Assembly: GCA_012976225.1 (NCBI GenBank)
Contig: JAAVVG010000024.1
Coordinates: 186,001-250,000 of the forward strand
DNA from: Golubevia sp. BC0850
Lineage: Eukaryota > Basidiomycota > Exobasidiomycetes > Golubeviales > Golubeviaceae
Length of the DNA stretch: 64,000 bases
Reading direction: 5' to 3'
The position numbers were made by a program, and so were the translations under genes. Positions within the stretch are counted from its first letter, which is position 1; each line of letters starts with the position of its first letter. The notes beneath the pieces were generated by a model that was not told the DNA's origin, ran no database searches, and was given only the letters and a program-made list of their open reading frames with translations. This document shows positions 1-12,107 of this stretch, one piece after another.

Positions 1-388
1 AAAAAGATGATTTCAGAAAAGAGGCTATCAAGTATTTAGAGGAGGTGATTAGTGGATAGAAGGTCTCTGTTTAATCTCATCATCCATTGTGTCGACTTTT
101 CTTCGATGTCATCTTTCTGTTCATTCTCTCGCTTTCATTTGAAACAACTTTTGATTTCTCTAGTTCATCTCAAGCTGATTCATCCAATCTCACTCTCAGC
201 AGCTTTAGTCAAAAAGACTGAAATTTTTGAGATTGCGACGTCTACTACCAGGCTCACACTGTACCCAAAACCCATGTCTGACCTCGCCTCGTTTCCAGAA
301 AGTTTGTGAATTCCTTTGATAAATTAAACACTGCTCATCCAAGTCCTGTACCTTTCTTTCAACAATTCATTCCTATTACCCCGCGCCC
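1..388. other. No gene recognised; 3' flank of the serine hydrolase gene
   Basis: Only short, composition-poor reading frames occur here and none resembles a known protein or joins to splice signals. It is most simply the downstream region of the minus-strand gene ending at 389. The window edge could hide the end of another gene. Confidence 0.5.
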
Positions 389-2083
389 TCAAAGCCTCCC
401 CTTCCCACCTGGCCCACCCTCAACTTTCTCTTTCTTCTTGGGAACTCCTGTATCAAGAGGTAAAGAATCTCCCGGCAACTTTCCCATCACCTGCTTCAAA
501 CTCTTCTCTCCAACTCCATTAACAGCTTTCAACCAATCACTTGACAATTCCATCCATTCCCCTTTCAAATAAACCTCATGATTCCCAGGGTGTACAGTAT
601 TGAATTCACTCTTAACGGTGTTTGCTAAACTTGCCATTAAGAATGTAGGAATGGCAGAATCTTTTGCACCCCAAGTTGAGAAGGAATGAACTTCCATCTG
701 CTTTGGAAGTCTATCGAAATTTCCAAGGATCTTGGGGTTTGGTTTGAGAGAGGTAAGGAGTTGAGGAGAGGTAGAAGAGATTGGAGGAAAGGATCGAATC
801 CATCTTGATGTGTTCTTTTCTGTGACTTCGATTCCGGAATAGGATAGGATGAAGGAGAAAGGAGGCTGAGAGGCTGGGAATGGGGCGAAGGAAGGGTTTC
901 CTGAGAGAGAACCTGTGTGAGTTAGAAGTGATTGAACACACCAGCCTAAGGATAGAGAATGGAGATGAGGTGGTCAGTATCTTGGAGAGCGATTGAAGTT
1001 TAGGATAGTGAGAGAAAGAGAGACTGACCGAATTGAGCTCCAGCGCTGAACCCAATGCAACCTTGGAACTGACCACGCCGACAAAGAAAAGGAACAAGGT
1101 CAGTGAATTGAGTTGAAGAGCTGCTTTTGACAATTGGGTTATCTCGAATTCCGGATGAGCCGGAGACCTTGTGGAAGATAGACAACCTCCTTCCTCGCAT
1201 GGTGATGAGACTTTCCCATGCCCCTCTAATGTTCCTAATTGGGTGTAGATTCCTATCCAGAGGTCCATCTTGAGGTATTGACCCTGCATTTCAATCCCTC
1301 TAGTTGGCCACACCTTCTCTCCACATCCGAGCACTCACGCTCCATGTCACTCACCGGACCTTGTTCATTCATCAACTCAGCCAACATAACGAAACTAATC
1401 CCATAACCAATCCATTCACCTTTGGCCTTCCAACTTTCACCTTGCATACTATAAGTTCTAGGAAACTTCCTTTTCCTTCCAGCCATCTTCTCCAATTGGT
1501 TCATGAAACTTTCAACATTCTTGACTTTCCCATTTCCCTTCCTCAATTCTTCTTCATATGCTTTCTTAATTTCTGGAGAATTGTTAATGAGGGGTTGAGA
1601 GGAGTTCAAGTAACCTTTCATGGTCTCGGACCATTTACCTTCTGACCATTGAGAAGGTCGTTGTGCATCTGCGTCGATCTCAGATTGAGCTGCTATTTGG
1701 ATTGAAACTGCTTGAACTGCTGATGATAAAATCTTTTGAGCTTCTTTGTCTGGAGTTGCACTTGGAGCTGGCGCTTGAGCTTTGGTAGTTGATTGAGATT
1801 GTGAAGTTGTGAGGTTTGAAACTTGACCTTGAGTCCCCATACTGCAGTAGAATCAAAGGAAAGCATTAGACAAGTCCAAAGATCAAAGGATCAATCCCTT
1901 ACAAACTCACTAAGCAAAGTCTCTCAAACCAGGCATAGCGTTTGGAGCGTCTGGAGCTACAAATTCCCAATCAGATGGTAGAGACTTGATGAGAGGTTCT
2001 AAAGATTTGAGCATCTGCTCTCCTGTTTGACCTAATCCATGAAGGCATAGAATCTTGACTGGCTTGTTAGAACTCATGCTCAT
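389..2083 (-). CDS. FSH1-family serine hydrolase, 4 exons
   Basis: Exons 2083-1911, 1841-1355, 1068-1029 and 945-389 join in phase to 418 residues. The start is the first of two close ATGs before KILCLHGLGQTGE, the usual N-terminal block of fungal FSH (DUF341) hydrolases. The nucleophile elbow GCIGFSAGA is made across the exon 2/3 junction (GP|FQGCIGFS), which fixes that border. The last exon carries ILSYSGIEV and the catalytic-His region TVHPGNHEV, where the family usually has H-x-GGH. The family is alpha/beta hydrolases, mostly cytosolic, with poorly defined ester substrates. At 418 residues it is longer than the yeast members (about 240-270); the excess lies in an insert between the first block and the elbow (exon 2, Gln/Ala-rich) and in a Lys-rich tail. 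Family assignment is firm; substrate is unknown. Confidence 0.85.
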
Positions 2084-2345
2084 GATTGGATGATGGTTTT
2101 GGGAAGAAGAAGTGGAAGGGACCAATGTGGGGTTGAAATAGATTGAGAGGTTTTTCGGCAACAAGAAACCGAAACCGTTGACGCCATCGCCACCTTCTGT
2201 GAATCTGTGATTCTGTGAGAGTGGACTATATGTCATCAGAAGCTTTCTCAATGTACACGTTGATCATCTTTAAAGATCTGAGAACAATTTTCCAAAATCA
2301 ACTTGCATCTTTCATTTCATTCAGAGAAGCACAAGACAAACGACT

Positions 2346-3719
2346 TCAGCGAGCCCCTTGAAGGGTAGCTTCAAGACTAAAAGTCGAGTCCAAGAGATCT
2401 GCGACAGATTCTTCAACAGACCTAAATTTGATTTCCAAATCTTTAGAACTTCTCTCCAGAGCTTCTTTATCGTAAGAAATGACTGGTGCGTCTGAGGCCT
2501 GTATGTGGGAAATTCGAACAGTGAGTAAGGGTGAAATACCTCGCATCCTTGGGTCGCTAGAATCAGAAGATTACTTACAAGAGGCTCAATGGGTACGATG
2601 GGATCAGCCCACAGAACTTTGTGATCAGGGAACCTTCTATGAGCGATGTCAATCAGTTGAGATGGGGAGGGCTGTGAAGAGTGAAGTCGAACTGACTTAG
2701 AGTCAGAGGTGAATTCAACCAAACGCTTCTTCAACTAGTCAGACTTACGTTTCCAGAATGAATGAGATATCTCTTCCCGTCTGAGACGTCCTTACGGATG
2801 AGAGCTTGCAGGTGAGCTTTGGCGACGTCGCGAACCTGAAGACGACGAGTGGATTGAAGAATGTCAGGCCTGACAAAAAGGGGAAAAGCTAATGGGACCC
2901 CTAGGTTCCTTGTCGATCTCTCAAGCAGACTTTTCCTTACACTCACATCAACAGCTCCAATAATCAAAGGGCCTTCCCCGTCGACAGAAAGAGCTTTCCA
3001 AAGCGTAGCGTTACTTCCAGAGATTGCGCATGGCAGGAGATGAGGTCCAACAGCCATAGTTGGATTCAAAGAAGTAAGAGCAAAGGCAGGAGAGTGTTTC
3101 TCCATGAAATCCCAAGCGGCTTTTTCTGCCAAAGTTGTTGCTGCGACGTAAGCTTGTCTATGAGTTTGACTTCTCAAAGCAGCTTCGTAGTCAACGGATC
3201 CCCAATCATTCTCGTCCAATTGAGATCTCTTAGTACCAATCATAGAAACGGCGGAAGAGAATAGAACTAGTTTCTTGACTGAAGGGGTCTTCTTCGCACT
3301 TTCCAGCATTCTCTCATTTCCTTTGATTGCGGGTTGTAAGAATTGAGACTCGACTTTGTCAGAAGAGTAATTCAAGTCGTGTAGTGGAGACGCAAGATGT
3401 ATGACGTAGTCCGCATCACCTGAAAAGGAAGGAGAACGAAACGAGGTCAGCTGGCGGCGACTTGAAAAGTGTTTTGCCACTTACCGATGACTTTGTCATA
3501 AGCTCCTGCCTTGGTCATATCCTTGACGAAAGCTACTTTAACCCTACCTCTACCCTCTAACTCTTTTCCGAAAGATTTCTTCAGCGCCTCTGCTGCACTT
3601 TGAGAGCGAATGATGGCCTTTACCATCAAATCCGTTTCATTGAGGACCTGGTCGATGACATGTTGACCAAGGAATCCGTTGGCTCCAGTGATGAGAACTG
3701 TACCTGAGAGTTTAGACAT
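2346..3719 (-). CDS. NAD(P)-dependent extended SDR (GRE2/dihydroflavonol-reductase-like), 5 exons
   Basis: Exons 3719-3485, 3419-2947, 2835-2749, 2671-2579 and 2498-2346 give 346 residues in phase. Rossmann motif TGANGFLGQH is at residues 9-18, followed by YVIHLASP, the active-site Ser in LFSSAVS, and GAVDVRDVAKAH, which is restored only when intron 2946-2836 is removed. The length and order are those of GRE2-type aldehyde/ketone reductases. The catalytic block reads YVAATTLAEK where relatives have YxxSKTxAEK, so the Lys four residues after the active Tyr is Thr; the enzyme may be impaired or use altered chemistry. It sits just downstream of, and on the same strand as, the PDR pump gene, so a detoxification role is possible but is inference. 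Confidence 0.87.
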
Positions 3720-3796
3720 TGTGTTTCGCTTTGAGGTCTGCTGAATGATTGGGGTCGAAATGGGAAGGGAAAGACTGAAAGAGGTAAATCACCTCT

Positions 3797-3803
3797 CTTA
3801 TAA
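3797..3803 (-). promoter_or_regulatory. TATA-like box of the reductase gene
   Basis: On the minus strand the sequence reads TTATAAG about 78 bp before the ATG at 3719, a reasonable TATA position. Sequence-only call. Confidence 0.35.
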
Positions 3804-4293
3804 CCGTTTCTTTGACAATCGAAACACACTCTATATCTAGGCTGATCACTTGTTAATTGCTCTATCTCGTGTATCTTTTGTGTCAGATCTCTCATTTAGG
3901 CTAGTCCAGCACGCAAGCACCGGGCTGAAGGAGTTAAGATGGAAGTCCGGAGGGTCTGTTACCAACATTTACAGGAGCTCTCGGTGAAGCAGCTCCGATG
4001 AAAAACGCATCAAGTTTCCTACATACTTCATGGCAGAGAGTGGCTTGGAGTTCAACTCGGAGTGGATCATTTGAGGTTCTATATATACACAAATTGATAC
4101 ATTAAGAGGCATGAGAGGTCAACTATGGGATGAAGGGTCGGGTGAACATGCTTAGACAAGACATGACTTCGTAAAGTTGAGATTGAGAGGGAAACAGGAC
4201 GACACAGGAGAGAAACTGTTCTATGGGTAAAAAGAGTAGGGACAACCAAAGCTCAGAGAAGAAAAGAAACCGAAAAGAAAACAAAGACATCCT

Positions 4294-7200
4294 CTATCTG
4301 TTGGCATACTTGATCCATTTACTAGCCATCAAGATGATGATAGCGTTGAAAGCACAGAAACCGATCATGATCCCTGAAGAAAGGAGAAAAATCAGGTGTA
4401 CATTAGCATTCCATCATTAGTCCAATTCTTAAGAAGGACTACTCACCTAAATCACGACCTCTGTTGCCAAAGTCCAATCCGAGAGCGGTGTATAACTCAT
4501 CTCCTACTGAGTATTGGCAGTATTCACAACCTTCAGTTGCATTTGGGCTGTTCAGGTATCCACCAGCTGCGTCGACGAAAGCTCCAGCGTAGCTTTGACA
4601 TGAATCTCCGGGTGGTGGATTGAATCTTGCGAATTCGGTAGACTTGCAAACGATTGGTAATTCGTGAAGCTCGTTGACGATGAGTCCTCCTACTAGACGC
4701 GTGAAAGGATCCCTGTTTGACGTGGAAGTTGGTTGAAGAGGCAAAGAGTCAGTAGTGGGCAAGACAAAGCCATGTCGACGAACAGCATGAACTCACAACT
4801 GATACATCCAAGATCTCCAGAAGTATGGCATGTTAGCTGCTGGAATGGTGACTCCACAGAACAAGGACATGATGATGATGAACTGTTTGAGACATGGGAC
4901 GTGAGATGGGAGAGGAAAACGTCAGTCAAGGGAATCGAGTGCTGAGCTTTTTCGGACTCATCTTAATTGAGAGCATCCCACAGTCCTTATCAGCACTCAC
5001 GAAAGGGTTTACCAATGAAGCTGCGTGAGAGGAAGGGAGAGAACAAAAGAGGAAAAGTCAGAAACGGAAAGTGAGCCTCGACGCGCTTTCTCCCACCTGA
5101 TACTTACCGATGTAGATGGAGGGAGAAAGAGCAGCGATGGCTTGACCTGAGATGAAGAAAGGGAAATGGCAGAGAAAACGAGATCGGTCAGAGAAGCTTG
5201 TTAGAGTCTAAGTTTTTTATTTGACTCACCTAGTGTAATCGCGAAGACTTCAGTTACCATAACCATGGCGAAGAAGTATCCTGCACGGTTACTATCGTAT
5301 TGGAAACCGATTGGGAAGTAGAACAACAAGAACTGCAGAGAGAAGAAAACGTTAGTAAAGTCTCGCGATCATCGTCTCCAGAAATTGATTTCGAACTCAC
5401 GTAAATGACACCACAGGCGATACCGTAAGGGATTTCTGATAAGAATTGAGCCAAAGCAAATACGGTTCCTGATAGTAGCAAAAAGGAGGGAGAACCAGGA
5501 AAAGGTCAACACTTTGATTCGGTTCGACATTTTGTTCGAACGACTTACCAGAATACATCTTCGAACTATCTTCACGGATGAAGGTGTTTCTTGCCATGAT
5601 GAAGAAAGGTTCAATTTGAGCAAGAATGATAGCCTGTGATTAATGAAAGATAAAAAATGAGACATAGGAGGAGAGAATGAGCGAGGGTACGCACATTGGA
5701 GTAAAGAGAATCCATCTCATTTGCAACACGGTCGCTGGACCGATGCCCGAACACGACGACCATCTTTCATGTATAACTCAGTACCTTCCTTGCCTTCCCT
5801 CAATCTATGCCATACTTCCGTGTCACATCATTCCATTGTTTACTCACTGGAGCGATGGTCAAGATGAAGATCCCGAAAATTCTGAATTGAAGAGTGTCGA
5901 CACTGTTACCGAGTTGAAGGAAAGTCAAAGAGGTGATCAAGGCAATCGATGCTTGTTGGAAGAGTCTAGTAAATTGGTAATCCGGTTGTCTCCACGAAGC
6001 CAAAAAAGTGCGATGAAGGACAGTCTTGACTTGGAATCCAAAGCTAGTTGCGTATTCTCTGATTTCCTTGGTACTCTCTGGTCGAGCCAGGCACTCCTTC
6101 TTGATCTCTTCGATAGTACGCAAGTTCTGTTGGAAGAGTTCGCTTTCGCGGTAGACTTCGCACCAAGGTTTTGGTCCTACTCTCTTCTGAGATCCAGCTC
6201 CAATGGCGTCCAACATGTACTGTTGAGGAGAGAAGGAAATAAGGGATCAGCGAGATCCGTAGAGACTGTCGACTAGTTTTGCCCAAGCCCCTTGCCAAAC
6301 TAAACGTCGATCTGATTCTGCTACCCACCTCGGCTGGGTTCACGTCAGATGGGCATTGAGCTCCATTATCAGCAAAGTACTTGACGATGTGCTTTGAGTC
6401 CGGTCCGATATCTCCAAAGTAGACTGTTTCACCACCTCTCTCAAGGAGGAGAAGTCTGTCGAACTGTTCGAAGAGTAGAGAAGAAGGTTGATGGATGGCT
6501 GAAACCGAAAAGAGAGAAAGACAAGATCAGGATGCTGTAGAGAAGAGAAGCAACGGTTTTCTGAACTCACTGCAAAGAATAGCTTGACCCTAACAGTGGT
6601 CGAGAGCAGTGGAGATAGAATTAAGGAGGGTCAGAAGTCTGGGCGAGGAGAACTAGAGAACTCTCCGCACGGGACTGATTACTCACAGCATTCGCTAGCT
6701 TCTTGAGGAAACGAACTACGTTGTACGCGGTTTGTCCATCTAGACCACTGGTAGGTTCATCGACTGTGGAGAAGGGATGGAGAAGAGACCAAATGAAGAT
6801 CAGCAAGAAGGTACGTGGTTCGAGATGAAAATCGACTTTCGCTGCTACTCACGGAAAAGAAGAAGATCTGGTTTGGCCGCGAGTTCGACACCTGTTCGAC
6901 AGTTGAGCCAGAGGGAAGAAGCAGTTTAGCAAGTGTTTCTGCAGTCAGACTGAAATATTACTGAGATACTCACCAATAGTTGCTCTTTTTCTATCTCCAA
7001 CCCCTAGTCCGAATACCTCCCAACCGATCATGGACTGAGCGATGTCTTCCATTTCGAGTAGACTGATGCACTCTTCCACCCAAGCATCCTTCTCTTCCTT
7101 AGAAACTGAAGCTGGTTGTCGAAGGTAAGCAGAGAACCTCATGGCTTCGCGAACAGTAGCGGTAGGCTCGTGAAGATCTTGCTGCTCGGCATAACCACAT

Positions 7201-10200
7201 CCACGTTGGAACGATTGATCAACAGGTCGGCCATTGACGAGACGATCACCACTTATGACTCCAATCGACTTCCTGTCTGCGAGAACGTCCAGAAGAGTCG
7301 TCTTACCAGCCCCTGAAGTAGTGAGGGAGTAGAAATGAGAAAGGGTCAGAAGATCGATACGCCAGATGTAGAACAGGCGACTAGTACATTTTAGACTCAC
7401 CAGAGGCTCCCTGAAGTAAAGAGCGGAGTAGAAATGAGGGGACGTCAGATCAGGCTAAAAGAAGAAGAGGTGTCGATGTTCTATACTCACCATCAAAGCT
7501 GTCAAAGTTCCAGGTTTGCAGTATCCGTAAACGTCATGAAGAAGTCTTCTGTCTCCTCCTTTGACTGGTACCGTGTAGTTGAGCTTCTCCCAGGTGAAAG
7601 AGCAGCTGTTGACTTCCAAAGCAGTCTCCTCAGTCTCACCCTTTTCTTCCCTAAGAGCGCGACGAGCCTTGAGAGCTTCGTCTAACTTGAGCTCCTCAGC
7701 GTTAGGCTTCTTTCCTACTTTCAAGGCTGAAGAGTGAGCACCGTGTTGAGTGACTTCGATGAAGAAAGCAGTCAAGAGAGTGAGACCAGCGAAGAAGATG
7801 CAGACGATTCCGAAGTTCAACCAAAGATCATCTCTCTGATAGCCGAAGGAAGCGTTGAGGTAGTCCATTCCCGGAACGAATTGTTGACCGGTTGTGGCAC
7901 CTGGGAGCGTACAACTTTGGAAGTCGCCAACGCTGTTAGAGTATTGAGGTAGATTTCCGTTGACGTTCCTAGGAGTGATGTAAGAACCAACACATTCTAG
8001 CTGTAGATCTTTAAATTCGTTAATCATGATAGCACTAAATCCATAGTAGAGCGGAGAGAGGTAGGACAACTGGAAGACGTCGTAGAGAGAGAGACGGAAA
8101 GGGAGGGCAGAAAGAGATTTAGCCTAGAATCGGCTTTCTCGAGCGTTAGATAGAAAGGACTTACCCAGAAGAGCCATCTAGGCATAGCATCTGGCAAAGT
8201 TTAAAAGAAATGGCATGGTGAGAGAGGTCAGTGGCAAGACATCGACACCTCTTCTCTACTCGATACTTACCACGGGGAAGGATGTAGCCAGCATACATCA
8301 TCAGGATGATGATAATGATGGCTGCCTGTAAAGCGTGAAAAAGAAAGCGATGTCGATAAGTCTTCGCGTCATCATCAAAACGTAGAAACGTAGGGTGCTC
8401 ACCAATCTAGCTGCCAGATCGTAACTGCGACAGACGGTACCAAAGATCTTGAAGAGAGCACTTAGAGCCAGGAAGGTAACGTAAATCACGATAAAGAACG
8501 TGAAGAAAGTACCAGCCGCCGAGACCAATCCAGACATGAAGTAGATGATCAGTGAGAAGATCAAGACACGTAAGAAGGAGAAAGGGAGATCTGCGAAGAG
8601 ACCAGAGATGGCGAGAGCTGATGGACGGTACATTGCGAAGCTTGCTGATTGACGGAACAGGATTGGACGACCTGAAGAAGATGGGAGAAAAGGAAACGTC
8701 AGTCAATACGTCGCCGTCGCTTGAGAACGCGTCGAGGCTTTTACTCACCTCCCATCTGGGTTGGAAGTTCTGAGAAAGAAGTAAGAGCGTTGAACAAGAG
8801 ACCTAAGAAGAGAACTCCACCGCGAGTGAAGGCATCGGCTGCGGTTTCAGGCAGTTGGAGATAACATGATCCGATGATAAGAGAGATGGCGATGGTCGTA
8901 GAGTAAGAGACGGCGATGTCGAGCTTATCACCCATAATGATTTGCATCTGAAGAAGGGGTCGATAGAAACAAGTCTGGTAAGCTTACTTTCCATGAGAAC
9001 TCGATTGAACTTTCTGACTCTCAACTCACCTGACGGATCCAAAGAGCGTAAACTTGAGTGAAGAAGGGAACTTGGAAGTTAGATTTCCTTCCGACTCCAC
9101 GATTTTTTGACTCAAGAACTGCTTGTCTGAATTCTTCTTCGATTGACTTCTCTTTCTCCACATAAGCTTTATACGCTTGAAGTTCTTGATCCATTTTAGT
9201 TCTGATCTCACTTTTTTGATAAGCTTCTTCCATAGCTTCTGGGGTGGCTGGAACGTTCGAAGGGTTTCTGCCTTCTTGGAAACGAAACTCAGGATTCAAG
9301 TTCGGATCAGTAATTCCACAGAGCCAATCTCCAGAAGTAGAACGAGGAAGATCCTTGAAACCAAGACTGATAAAGTAACCTCTAGCTTCGTCACGAGGTC
9401 CGTAGTAGACACAGCGACCCTCGTTGATTAGAAGAACCTTGTCAAACTGATTGTAGATCCCTTCTCCAGCTTGGTAGAGACTGACGAATGAAGTAGTTTG
9501 AGTGACGTTGGTCAAGACTCTGATGGATTTGGCGTAGTCGAGAGCGGTGGAGGCATCCAATCCACGAGTACTGGAGAAAGGAGAAAACAAAAGTAAGTTT
9601 GGGTTGAGATGCTGAAGCTGCCTACTCTCGCTCGTCTCAGTCAAAGAATATCTACCTGTTGTCCCAACTCTGGATGGAACTGGAACAGCAAAGCTGTTCA
9701 GCAATAGAGACTCTCTTTCTTTCTCCTCCAGAGACTCCACGAACAAAGGTGTTGCCTACCAACGTGTCGATGGTATGAGAAATTCCGAGCATCTTGAGGG
9801 TAGTCTCTAGAACGCTCTGTCTAAAAGAGGCCTTGGTTTCGTCTGGAAGCATTTTTCCAGGGGTCTTCAATCTCAAGGCGAAGTCGATGGTTTGACGGAC
9901 GCTGAGTGTAGGATGATGTTGGTCGGCCTCTTCATTGTAAACAACTTCTCCACGATATCTCTTGGTGATCTCCTTGTGATCAATACCTCCATACTTGATG
10001 TCTCCGTTGACAGCTAGGAATCCTCCGTGTTGGGCGGCGATTGTCTTGAGGAAATTCGAGCAACCAGCTCCTGGACGTCCTAAAACGAAGACCATCTCAC
10101 CAGGCTTGGCAGATCCTAAAGAATAGAGTGAAAAACATAGAAGAGAGGTCAGAAGAGTCAAGAAGAAAAGAAGACCTGTTCTAGCCCAGAATATAACAAC

Positions 10201-10886
10201 GACAAGACGGAGAAGAATCACTCACCTGAGAAGTTGGCCAAAAGCTCTTTCTTTCCCATATCAAAAGCTCCACACTTCATAGCGATCTGAATAGGAGCCC
10301 ATAAGAAGAACTGTAACAAGGTGTCTTGGAAAGTTCTGATGTTCAAAGAGATTCCAGAGTTGGCAATGACTGAGACGTTCTCCCAAACGACTCCAAGTCT
10401 CTTGTGTTTGATTCCAGCTTCGTCAGAAGCAGCTTGATTTGAACGTAGATATTCTCCTAGATCGAATCCATCTTCGGAATCTGCTTTCTCATAATCCTTG
10501 TCGGAGGTGGCTCCACGATGACTGCGGGGTGGAAGAGATTCGAGGGAGAGGGTCAGGAGACAACGCGTCTGAATCAGTGATCTAATTCCCCCATTTGGCT
10601 TTAACAAATCGAGTCTGGGAAATGAGAAAGGACAGGCACGAATTGAGGGATTCTACAGAGTCGTGTACACTCACGCTGAGGATTGACGAGAGACTTGTTT
10701 GGAGAGCTGATTCCACTGATTCTGAGCTTCTTCTACATTGACGTGATCTCCTGAAGATTCAGAAGTAGATTCAAGTTCATGCAGTTGTTGGGTAGTTCCA
10801 TCAGGTCGGTTCTCTTCGGTTTGTTCTGGAACTTGCACTTTGGTTGGGCCAACCCCGGATGGGACAGCCTTTTCAAAGGTCGACAT
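4294..10886 (-). CDS. Full-size PDR-type ABC transporter (ABCG), more than 20 introns
   Basis: This plasma-membrane pump has the reverse PDR layout NBD1-TMD1-NBD2-TMD2. The ATG at 10886 opens exon 1 (to 10675), which joins in phase to [17 protein letters not shown]1 shows the degenerate Walker [10 protein letters not shown] (Cys for Lys), signature [25 protein letters not shown] and the Tyr H-loop VSLYQAGEG, all normal for fungal PDR pumps. NBD2 shows the regular Walker [11 protein letters not shown] (near 7310-7280), divergent signature [12 protein letters not shown], Walker B before [12 protein letters not shown] and H-loop [13 protein letters not shown]. Hydrophobic TMD blocks lie at about 8950-7900 and 6000-4300, with a Cys-rich extracellular loop near 4650-4460 ([15 protein letters not shown]). 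The last exon ends KWIKYANR at the stop 4296-4294. Family members export drugs, azoles or sterols; the substrate here is unknown. No interruption noticed, but I did not phase every exon. Confidence 0.9.
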
Positions 10887-11300
10887 TCAGGAGGAGGATG
10901 AGTAGGTTGATGAAGATTAGGGTATTGGAGATAAAAGGTAGGGGAAGGAAGAGCAAGGGAAGGAGGACGAGGGAAACTTTCGAGAGAAGAGGTGCTCATC
11001 CTCCTCCTCTTGTACTTCTACTCCTAGTCATTTCTCCTACGGAAAACTGACATCTTTCGACTGGGACACCCCCTTCTTTTGCGGATGGGAGCTCCCGCTC
11101 GAACCAAGATCAGGCGAGAAAGGTGCGTTGGAAGATATCCGCTGAGAGGATGATCCAACGGAAGATCCATTTTGGGAGAAATTGAACTCCAGCCTCAAAA
11201 TCCAACCACCCCCTTTTCTTGAGTTTCCTTCCTTGTTTGATTCACATTTATCTCCTTCCTCTGGGCTGATGTTGATAGCCGGGCGCCTCCTTTTCATCCT
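10887..11300. other. Upstream region of the ABC transporter gene; no gene seen
   Basis: The stretch lies between the transporter ATG and the stop of the small minus-strand gene. A frame at 11037-11297 on the minus strand is open but low-complexity and has no splice-phase partner, so I treat the region as promoter and 5' leader of the pump. Confidence 0.4.
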
Positions 11301-11801
11301 TTAGAAGGTCGAATAGTCACTCGAAGGATCGTGTAATTGTGAAGCCAGGCGGCGCAGCCCATCTATGACATCATCGAACAGTCGGTGATACGCATGAATC
11401 TGAGACTGCTGGATGAGGAAACTCAAGATCTGCTAGACCAGTCTCGCTGTCAGCAATCAGCTGGACGGAAGTAGAAGAGGGATTGCGAGACTGGCAGCGG
11501 ATTCAAATTTCAACCGCGTCTTGTCTTTCCCTCTCATCTTCTTCCCTCTGCTAGCGGCGAGCCCTTTGCTGTATTGGGTGAGAAGTACATGTTCCTCCGG
11601 GTAGTCGAGTATAGTGTTGGAAACCCTTGAGCAGTGAGTTGCAGAGCACCAGAATCTGCAGGATATCTGGAAGGAAAGAAAGAGTGGAGCACCTCTCCAT
11701 TGCAGCTTGTAATCGGTTACAAACCATCTGACAAGAAAGAAAGCTGAAGGAAAAAGATTGGATGTTTGACACACTCGAGTGATTTCGATTAGACGTAGCA
11801 T
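11301..11801 (-). CDS. Small hypothetical protein, several short introns (boundaries uncertain)
   Basis: Not recognised. Three in-phase pieces suggest a real gene. One ends SNTILDYPEEH before a GT at about 11588. A short acidic exon follows, with REEDERERQDA, between a TAG acceptor and a GTTGAA donor. A final exon encodes ILSFLIQQSQIHAYHRLFDD and ends SSDYSTF at the stop 11303-11301. All three junctions are phase 0, and the last exon looks like an amphipathic helix typical of small complex subunits. The 5' exon and start (an ATG at 11801 is possible) are unsure, as one frame stays open through the first putative intron. It is divergent from the RRM gene and shares its upstream region. Confidence 0.4.
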
Positions 11802-12107
11802 CGACACCGACTCACCTCATCAGCCGGCCATGTTAGCCTATCCACACCTTACCTCCCTCTACCCCTCCAACTCTCTATTTTAACGTTAACGATTTAACGA
11901 TTCAACGAAAACCTTTCAACCTTCTCTCAGTCCGCAACCCCTTCCTTAACGTTTTCACTTGCATCCTTCAACTTTCTACCATCCTCAACTCTCTCTTTCG
12001 CAGCATCGCCATCCATCAACTCGTCAACCTCTCTTCAACCTCCGCAACTTTCTCTACCTTCAACTTCCTTTCTCTCAACTTCAGCTAAAGTTACCCGATT
12101 CTTCAAG

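Noticed and set aside
6945-7400. Odd NBD2 signature [12 protein letters not shown]
   Set aside because: Degenerate second signature is typical of the PDR family, not a sign of decay.
9652-10221. Walker A of NBD1 lacking Lys (GRPGAGCSN)
   Set aside because: Looks like a defect but is the normal asymmetric form of fungal PDR transporters.
11037-11297. 86-codon minus-strand frame upstream of the ABC transporter
   Set aside because: Low complexity, no splice partner, no motif; likely leader or promoter sequence.
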